A DNA stretch of 64,000 nucleotides, taken from positions 496,001 to 560,000 of the forward strand of contig QRDG01000520.1 of the NCBI GenBank assembly GCA_012064385.1, read 5' to 3'. This stretch comes from Puccinellia tenuiflora. Taxonomy: Eukaryota > Streptophyta > Magnoliopsida > Poales > Poaceae. The first letter of the stretch is position 1. Each line of letters begins with the position of its first letter. A program made the translations under genes and the position numbers. Shown here in pieces: positions 56,538 through 64,000 of this stretch. The notes beneath the pieces were generated by a model. The model did not search any database. It saw only the letters and a program-made list of their open reading frames with translations, and had not been told where the DNA came from.

Positions 56538-57911
56538 TAGAAGATAAACAAAAGATCTATCAAGGTCAAGCAGCCTGTGGCTCCCCCTACACCGGCAACC
56601 GAGACTAAAGCTGCAAGCGACGACACAACTCTAGCAGCAGAACCCGCAATTGAAGGTTTCCTTGTCGAGCCCATATGGACAAAGCCATTCCTGGCATATA
56701 TGCTCCGGCAGGAGCTTCCTGAAGACACAGTCGAAGCACGGCGTATCACTCGCCGTGCCAAAGCATTCACAATCATCAATGGAGAGCTGTACAAACGCAG
56801 CATATCGGGTATCCTTCAGCGGTGTATCGCACCAGAGGACGGTAAAGCCATGCTCCTCGAGATCCACGCCGGCACATGTGGACATCACGCCAGTAGCAGA
56901 GCCTTAGTCGCCAAGGCTCTGCGTGCTGGATTCTACTGGCCCACCGCGTTGCAGGACGCCGAGGACATGGTCCGCCGATGTATCGGCTGCCAGAAATTCG
57001 CAACGAGACCTCATGCGCCGACGTCAGAACTGAAGACAATCCCTTTAGCGTGGCCCTTCACCCAATGGGGACTCGACATGGTCGGGCCACTACGCAAATA
57101 CTCAAGAGGAGGACACACACATCTGCTGGTGGCTGTCGATAAATTCACCAAGTGGATAGAGGCCGCGCCAATTACCAACTGCGCAGCTACCTTAGCTGTC
57201 AACTTCATCACGTCCATCATGTTCCGCTTTGGGGTGCCTCACAGCATCATCACGGATAACGGAACAAACTTCACAGCCAAGGAGTTCCAAGAATTCTGCC
57301 AGGAGAAAGGCATCAAGCTAAACTACGCTTCCGTCGCCCACCCGCAATCTAACGGGTAGGTGGAAAAGGCAAACGGCCTTGTATGCAGTGGCATCAAGAA
57401 GCGCCTCCTGGTGCCACTCAGGCGCGCAGCAGGAGCTTGGGTAGAGGAGCTACCATCGGTGCTATAGATTCTGCGCACCACACCCAATAGATTGACGCAA
57501 TACACACCATTTTTCATGGTGTACAGAGCAGAAGCAGTCTTACCACACGACATACGCTTCGATGCACCTCGCATCGTCGCGTACGATGAAGACGACGCTC
57601 AAGCCGCACTCGAAGATGACGTCGACCTGCTAGACGAGGCCCGGGACATCGCACTCTCCCGAACGGCTATCTACCAGCAGAACCTCCGCAACTATCACAG
57701 CAGGTGGTTGCATACAAGAGCCTTCGTCGAAGGAGACCTGGTACTCAGGCTCAAACAGAAGAAGGTGCACAAGCTCGCCTCCCCATGGGAGGGACCCTTC
57801 ATCATCGCTGAGGTCATCGGTGGAGGCGCGTACCGCCTGAAGGACCCGAAGACAGACGAACTCATCCGCAACCCCTGGAACGCGGCGCAACTGCGACGCT
57901 TTTATGCGTAG
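56538..57911 (+). pseudogene. Integrase of Gypsy copy 2
   Basis: It has an HHCC-like zinc finger (HAGTCGHHASSRALVAK ... CIGCQKFA), then the catalytic core (WGLDMVGPL, IITDNGTNFTAKEFQEFC, HPQSNG). TAG 57357 falls between the core and VEKANG, so the third catalytic acidic residue lies just beyond the stop. A second TAG (57465) follows in LPSVL*ILRTTPN. The C-terminal part (HKLASPWEGPFII) ends at 57911. It would insert element cDNA into the chromosome. One-base displacement relative to RNase H occurs near 56508. Confidence 0.85.
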
Positions 57912-59383
57912 CACAACTATCAAAGGCTGATCAGCCATCCCTGTAAACAGTAGAGACCATGTCTCCAGCAATAAAGCGCAATGTTCCTCTATCATACGAG
58001 TCAACACACAGCGCACAGAATAAGCACCTGAAAGGGCAAACAAATCATATCCACCTCCCGGGCGTAGCACCTGATACTCGGGGGCTACGCCGGTCGAGCA
58101 CAAATCATCCTCTGCCTTAGCAGCACACCGACGCTCGGGTGCGACGCTAAGTAAAGGCAAAAACAAAACAAACTCTATATACAAAACAACTCCAAACTAT
58201 ACAGAGCAAATATACAAGTTTTCTACAAATATACAATAAGCTCGTATCAGTCTACAGGCTCGTCCTTTGAACTCGAGGCGCCACATAGTCCGCGTACATC
58301 TCGGTGTCGCGCTCGAGTTTCCGGATCAACTTGACAGCTACATCCTCAACGGCGCGATAATGGGCGTCCATCGGCGTAGGCTCCCCGTCTTCCCAGTTGG
58401 GGACTTCTTCTATTCCCCTAAGGACGAGATACAGATGTCGACGGCGAACGAAGGCTAAGGCGTACGTCGTGCCACTGACAAGTTGCGTCCGGATAAAACT
58501 CTGCGCAGCCTGGCCATTGCGGAATCGCGCCATGAGAGCCCCGAGACCCTGCGGCTGCGGATCCAGGGGGAACAACGCCTTGTACACAAGCGCCAGTGCA
58601 GAACGGCACGCTCCAGCAAAGGACGTCACTTGGCTTATGCGATCTTGGAGAAGAGCCAACACCCGACCTCGTGAGGGGTCCGACCAAAAAGAGGTGGTGT
58701 CACGCTCGACAACCTCGGCAACACGGCGAAGTCGACTCTCCACCCGACTGGCCTCAACCTGAGGGTCCTGCTGTACACCTGCATACAAAGGAAAGATGAA
58801 ACAACTAAGGACACGAACAATGAGAAAAGACTCGGGGCTTGCGGCCACTTACAAAGTAAGTCATTGTTGGCTTTTTCCAACTCCTCAAGAAGGAAAGCTT
58901 CTCGTTCAGCGGGGCGAGGCTGTTTTGACTTAAGTACGGCCAAGGCGCCCCGCGTCGCTCGCAGTTCTGGTTCAAGACTAGCGCAGCGATCCGGAGCATC
59001 GTGAGCCGATAATCCCCGGAGTCGCGATTCATGGAAGAACAACCAGTAGTTGTGGCACTCGTCCGGTTTACCTGTTAGCAAGCCAAGCAGCCAAGGATGA
59101 GATATTCTTCTTGAAGAAGGCCCGGGGGCTGGAAGAAGTCGCACAGCACAAAGACATCGAGACAAAAGTAAAAATTCATACAAAGTCAGCAACCAGCACA
59201 GGTCATTACAACAGGGCGATAGGCATCGCCATAGACAAAGTACAAAAGGTTGACAATAGAAAGATAAATAGCTACTGCGAGCTCGCCGATTTTTTGGCCC
59301 TCTCCGCGCGCTTCGCAGCTTGCTTCTCCAAGGTCTCAGTCAGCTTTTGCGCCAACTCGCGAGACCGCTCGGCGAAGCCGCTA

Positions 59384-59384
59384 N
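59384..59384. other. Single N at a second discontinuity
   Basis: It separates antisense-gene sequence of Gypsy copy 2 from gag of an unrelated Gypsy element. The missing remainder of that element, including its 3' LTR, should lie here. Confidence 0.75.
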
Positions 59385-59992
59385 AAGCTCATGGTTAGGA
59401 CATTTAAGTATTAATGTTTTCAGCCTTCCCCAAGCTTGAGCAATGCTTTCTCCATCATGAGGCCAAAAATTAAAAATGTAATTCCTATCCAAATGCATTT
59501 CATAAGGAGGATAAAATTTAGAGTAAAAGAGATTTGCAAGCTCCTTCCACTCCAAATGATGAGGATCATCAAGTAGATCATACCACTCCCTTGCTTTGTC
59601 CTTAAGTGACAATGGAAATAATTTCTTCATGACATTTTCTCTTGATAACCTGCAATCTTAAACAACTCACAAAGTTCTGTAAGTTTCAACAAGTGATCAC
59701 TTGGACGGATTGTTCCATCCCCTGCATAACATTCATCCATAACCTTTTCAACAATTTTCATAGGTATTTTAAAAGGAATACTTTCAGTAGGTGGATTTAG
59801 AATATCACAAGCATGATTCGAATTATCACATATGGGAGACAAAGTATTATCATAGCAAATTTTCTCCTCTAAAGCTGGGGAACTAAAAATATCATTTTCA
59901 TAAAAACTAGCTTCCCCAAGCTTAGACTTTTCCATAGCATTAGCAAAAATGATTTCCAAAGAACTAATACTAATTTTGTTGTTGTTTTCCAT
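59385..59992 (-). pseudogene. Gag of the third Gypsy element (frameshifted, truncated)
   Basis: ATG at 59992 starts MENNNKISISSLEIIFANAM, and the frame runs to 59627 (LLKLTELCELFKIAGYQEKMS). A one-base shift leads into the capsid domain in another frame (MKKLFPLSLKDKAREWYDLL, WKELANLFYSKFYPP, DGESIAQAWGRLKTLI). It then ends at the N. Confidence 0.8.
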
Positions 59993-60136
59993 TAAGCCTA
60001 ACTAGTGAAATTAAAAACAAGAAACAAAAAGATATAATTGCATAATCTAAAGGAAATAACTTCGAGCACTCATACAACAGCAACAGTACTAGAAAATAGC
60101 TTAGTAGCCAGATGATGTGAGTACCTTTTACCTTAC

Positions 60137-60233
60137 CTCCCCGGCAACGGCGCCAGAAAATAGCTTCGTTGCCGGATAGCTTTGTTGTTGGAGTGTGAGT
60201 GCCGCTTACCTTACCTCCCCAGCAACGGCGCCA
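60137..60233 (-). repeat. Duplicated primer-binding-site segment
   Basis: On the plus strand ACCTTACCTCCCC-GCAACGGCGCCAGAAAATA occurs twice, 79 bases apart (R or A at the variable position). The copy next to the LTR would be the functional priming site. Confidence 0.8.
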
Positions 60234-60243
60234 GAAAATAACT

Positions 60244-61660
60244 TGATGTCTACACATGCTTCTATTCTTGTAGACAGTGTTGGGCCTCCAAGAGCAGAGG
60301 TTTGTAGAACAGCAGCAAGTTTCCCTTAAGTGAATCACCCAAGGTTTATCGAACTCAGGGAGGTAGAGGTCAAAGGTATCCCTCTCAAGCAACCCTGCAA
60401 TCACAATACAAAAAGTCTCTTGTGTCCCCAACACACCCAATACACTTGTCAGATGTATAGGTGCACCAGTTCGGCAAAGAGATAGTGAAATACAAGTAAT
60501 ATGGATGATTATAAGTAGTAATTGCAATCTGAAATAAAAATGGTAGCAAGCAAACATGTAGCAGAACTTGTTGTAAACGGTGTTTCAATGCTTAGAAACA
60601 AGGCCTAGGGATCATACTTTCACCAGTGGTCACTCTCAACAATGCAATCATAATTGAATATAAATATAAGCACTTCAATATACTACTCCGAAGTATTCTC
60701 CGGCTGGATAACGAACACTAATTCATTGTGTAGGAATGCAAAAGCACGCCTCAAACATATATTCCCAAGTACTAATGAATACCCCACATTGGACCATGAG
60801 CATTCATAGGAGGTACTAACACACCACAATTTCATAGAGACATCCAACTCAAATAATAAATCAGTGAACAAGTATCTTGTGAAATATAGACTAAAGACCC
60901 ACACGGTACACACACTGTCACCTTTACACACGTGGGACAAGGAGTCTCCGGAGATCACATAAATAAAGCCCACTTGAGTAACATAACAACATCTAGATTG
61001 CAAAGCTCATGATCACATCATGGGAGAGAGAGATATAGACCACATGGCTACCGGTACGGCCCTCAGCCCGAGGGAGAACTACTCCCTCCTCATCATGGGA
61101 GTCAGCAACGGCGATGAAGATGGTGGTGGAGTCGATGGAGATGGCTCCGGGGGCACTTCCCCGTCCCGGCAGGGTGCCGGAACAGAGACTTCTGTCCCCC
61201 GAAACTTGTCGGCGATGGTGGCGGCGCTGCAGATGTTTCTTTGGAATATGACGGGTCCGTCTAGGTTTTATGCGTCGGGGGCAATATATAGGCGAAAGGG
61301 CGGCGTCGGAGGGCTCCCGTGGGCCCCACACCACCTGGTGGCGTGGCAGGCATGGGTCCCGCGCCACCCTATGGTGTGGCCGGCCCACGGCCCTCCAGGT
61401 CCTCTCCTTCGGGCTCCGTGTAGTCCATTGAATTATAAGACTGCTGCTTTTTGTCCCGTCCAATTCCGAGAATATTTCCTTAAGTACTTTTCTGAAACGG
61501 GAAAACAACAAAAAAACAGGAACTAGCACTGTGGCATCTGTTAATAGGTTAGTTCCAGAAAATGCATAAAAATGCTATAAGATGTAAACAAAACATGTAG
61601 CAAATGGTATGAAAACAAGCATGGATCATAAGAAATTATAAATACGTTGGAGACGTATCA
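60244..61660 (-). repeat. LTR of the third Gypsy element (1417 bp)
   Basis: The termini are TGATACGTC and GACATCA. This LTR type is very common in wheat-group genomes, from general knowledge. Confidence 0.8.
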
Positions 61661-62002
61661 CTTACCCAACAAGGAATTGCTCGCCGTGCAGAGGCGCTGC
61701 ACCAAGGTTTGCTCGCGGGCATCGGCTGCCTCCTTCGCGAGCACGACGGAATCCACCTGCTCCTTAAGGGTCGCAGCCTGTTGCGAGGCACTCTCCCCCT
61801 CACGCCGCGACTACGCCAACAAATCTGCAGATAACGGACGTTCAGACAAATAGCAACAACACAAACAATTCAAAATGGTGGGGAATAAAGGACAACCTCG
61901 AAGTTCGGCGGACTCTCGCTCCAGGCGAGTTTTTCTCCGCCTCCATGGCCGCGAAACAGCGACCAATACCCAAAAGCTCGAGCGTCATAGGCTGCACCAA
62001 AC

Positions 62003-62235
62003 AAAGAAACAAAGGAGAAAAATCAGTCCACAGTCTATACCCAACTATTCCTAGTTGACTATAGACTCGGGGGCTACTCCCATCGGGAGCGCTGTCGCGC
62101 ACCCGATAAACATAAACAGAAAGCAAAGAAACAAAGGAGAAAGATCAGTCTAGAGTCTATACCCAACTGTTCCTAGTTGACTATAGACTCGGGGGCTACT
62201 CCCATCGGGAGCGCTGTCGCGCACCCGATATAAAC
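62003..62235. repeat. 122-bp tandem duplication in an intron of the antisense gene
   Basis: AAAGAAACAAAGGAGAAA starts copies at 62003 and 62125. Both contain GACTATAGACTCGGGGGCTA and CATCGGGAGCGCTGTCGCGC. Confidence 0.9.
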
Positions 62236-64000
62236 AAAAAGTACTCATTACTCACATGCTCGGCTGAATCAAGCGGAGGAGCGCTGGCGATTGTGACAAG
62301 GGCGTCGCCGGGAGTCGAGGCAGTCGCGGCTGGCGCAGCGCCGGGGACGGACGGTGACGGAGGAGCCTTAGTCTCCGCATGACGGCCCCCCGCGCTGTCA
62401 CCCTCATCCGTTCGTTCGCCAGCATTGGGCGGCAGCGACGCACGAGAGGAAGAATCCCTGCAGATGAGCCAAGAATCACAGTTAGCAACTCTATGCAATC
62501 AGACAGGAAAAGAAGAAGTCGCGAACTTACGAGCTGAGGACAGTCAGCAGGGTGGCAGGGTCGAAGCAGTCCGGAGCAGCGCGAGCCTTCTTCGGAGGAG
62601 GCTCTATGGGATCGTGCGCCGGACGGACCTCTTTGTTGGTGTGAGCAAGGGGAACCGAGGTGCTGGAGCCCTCTGCGGCGGAACCCTGCTTCGACTTCCC
62701 CGCTGCCTTGGAGCCAGCATCGAGGGCACGCCTGCGGGCCAGGAGAGGAACGTCATCACTGTCCGTAGCCTCTGCATCGTCGACGGACGCAGCGGAATAG
62801 ACAGAAATGTCCTGCTCATCAGGATCATCCCGCAAGTCAGGGGCCGCAGAAGTACCCTTCCCCTCAGGAAGAGGAGGAAGGCTGAAAAAAGTCGAGAAGC
62901 CCTTCAAACAGAAAAACAAAGCATCTTTCTCAGAAACCATAACATCGGCAAAGCACAGCAAACAGAAAATAGGTACGAAAGAACGAAGCACATACCTCCG
63001 GAACAGGGTTCTCGAGGCTGAAAGGAGTCACGGGCGACTCAAGGATGTTCGCCTCGCCGACCTTGAGCGTGGTCAACTCCCCCGCGGACACGCGCGTCAC
63101 GTCGGCGGCTCCGGCAAACTCGAACAACGGGTGCGCCCGAGCTTGAATCGGATGCACCCGCCTCCGGATGAAAGTGGCGATGAGGTGAACGCCACTTACC
63201 TCCTTGCCGGCGGTCTTCAGCAGACCTGACACCCGAGACAGGAGAGGCTCAGACTCCTTGGTCTCTCGGGAGCTGGGGCGGTGCGTCCATGACTTCCTCT
63301 TCGTCACCGTCACGCCAGCACGGAATGGGGGAACCCCGTACTTCTGCCCAGGCTGGTGGACGTCGGTGATGTAGAACCACCTCGTCCTCCAGTTCTACGT
63401 GGACTCGAGCAGCTTCAGGTTGAAGTACTCGATGTCCCCACGGGACTGGATGCCGAAGCCCCCGACGGGGTAAAATCCGTGAGCGCCGGCATTGCGCTTG
63501 ACGTTTAAAATCCATAGCCCCCAGTGCGGGTGAATGCCGAGGAAGCACTCGCACAGGACGATGAAGCAGCTGATGTGGAGGATGGAGTTCGGCGTGAAGT
63601 CATGGAGCTGGACGTTGTATGCGTACATCAGCCCACGGACGAATTCGTGAACAGGGAAGGCGAATCCCCTGTTCACGAAATCGACGAAACAGACGCGCTC
63701 ACCGTCACGGGGATGAGGGGCCACCTCATCGCCGGGCGCCCGCGTCGCCACCTTCTCTAGCAGCGGCAGGAGGCCGTCGCGGCGGAGTGCATCAAGCTGA
63801 CGCTCGTCCACGGACGACCTCTGCCAGTCGCCGTGAACCTTCTTCAACCCGCCAGCCGTACCGGCGGCGGCGGCGCTAGCGGACTTCCTCTTCCCGGTGG
63901 TCTTCTTCGTCATGAAGATGGGGATTCGCGTCTTGGTGGCTATGAGTGGAGAAGCAGGGCGCAAGAGGAGAAGGAAAGCTCCGGCGGTGAGAATGGGGTT

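Larger units (their letters stand above)
59385..61660 (-). mobile_element. Third Gypsy element, 5' end, inserted antisense
   Basis: Read on the minus strand, the LTR starts TGATACGTCTCCAACGTAT (61660) and ends GACATCA (60244). A primer-binding site TGGCGCCGTTGC (60233) and a duplicate of it at 60154 follow, then a leader and gag. The element stops at the N at 59384. It interrupts the antisense gene of Gypsy copy 2, so it is the younger insertion. Confidence 0.85.
58252..63964 (-). pseudogene. Antisense spliced gene in the Gypsy 3' region (Transposase_28-like)
   Basis: On the minus strand an N-terminal exon (63964 to 62996) contains FVDFVNRGFAFPVHEFVRGL and LHDFTPNSILHISCFIVLCE. These fit the 'putative gypsy type transposon' (Transposase_28) domain common in grass Gypsy elements. 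A TAG at 63397-63395 breaks it just before a WFYITDVHQPGQKYG segment. Further exons with GT-AG borders end at 62531 and span 62457-62256 and about 61990-61895. The gene is then split by another Gypsy insertion, and the C-terminal exons resume below 59383 and end at 58252 (...VAPRVQRTSL). It is alanine- and Ser/Pro-rich with coiled-coil-like helices. Its function is unknown. Confidence 0.7.
50767..64000 (+). mobile_element. Gypsy element, copy 2 (extends beyond the window)
   Basis: A 409-bp LTR (50767-51175; TGACGTGGGT...ACCCCACGTCA) and a primer-binding site (51178) are followed by gag, protease, reverse transcriptase, RNase H and integrase in Gypsy order (to 57911). A long 3' region then carries an antisense spliced gene (58252-63964). 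No 3' LTR is reached before base 64000. A foreign Gypsy element in minus orientation (59385-61660) and an N (59384) interrupt the 3' region. Confidence 0.85.

Noticed and set aside
60993..61529. ORFs on both strands in the third Gypsy LTR
   Set aside because: They lie wholly within an LTR and carry no retroelement protein motif.
1..64000. A new defence system, secondary-metabolite cluster or organelle insertion
   Set aside because: I looked for grouped unrelated enzymes, nuclease-helicase sets and organelle genes. Apart from the ABCC and bZIP genes and a few unidentified ORFs, the coding sequence I can recognise belongs to transposable elements.

Overview
The window looks like nuclear DNA of a large-genome grass, most likely a Triticeae or close pooid species. 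The evidence is dense nested transposable elements, Helitron ends of the grass type, a CACTA element with GCCGACGGC sub-terminal palindromes, a plant tRNA-SINE with a poly(T) tail, very GC-rich 5' exons, and two recognisable plant genes with canonical GT-AG introns. I see no prokaryotic, organellar or viral genome features.

Layout. 1-735 is a 17-bp satellite array. 1493-2732 is a short Helitron, immediately followed from 2733 by a second Helitron-like element. That second element carries a PIF1-type helicase remnant (10404-12473) and is split by a complete CACTA transposon (2987-9765, ACG target duplication). The CACTA has its own spliced Ptta/En/Spm-type gene on the minus strand, a 413-bp tandem triplication and a possible passenger ORF. 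12841-19756 is a nearly complete L1-type LINE with ORF1 and ORF2. 19757-22315 is the 3' part of a Gypsy element with its LTR. 22316-27138 holds LTR-like debris, a dead LINE fragment and a clean solo LTR (24562-26881, ACATG duplication). 27153-27869 is a small retroposed unit with a 14-bp target duplication.

28325-40964 is an ABCC (MRP-type) ABC transporter gene on the plus strand. Its large first exon carries a nonsense codon and four retroelement insertions: a small Copia-like element, an antisense LINE, an antisense 347-bp TRIM and an antisense SINE. The nine downstream exons keep open frames and canonical splice sites. 42275-43029 is a HY5-type bZIP gene on the minus strand with three exons and an apparent one-base deletion. 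43030-48000 is intergenic with only small remnants.

From 48168 on there are two copies of one Gypsy family. The first is cut off at a single N (49350). The second (50767 to beyond the window end) has gag, protease, RT, RNase H and integrase, damaged mainly by in-frame TAG codons, and a spliced antisense gene at 58252-63964. That antisense gene is split by a third, unrelated Gypsy element in minus orientation (59385-61660), which itself abuts a second single N (59384).

No gene here forms an evident new pathway. The most informative features are structural: the insertion layers in the ABCC gene, the empty-site evidence for the CACTA, the ATGA stop/start overlap shared by both LINEs, the Gypsy gag frame that runs through the primer-binding site, and the two single-N joins that coincide with sequence discontinuities.
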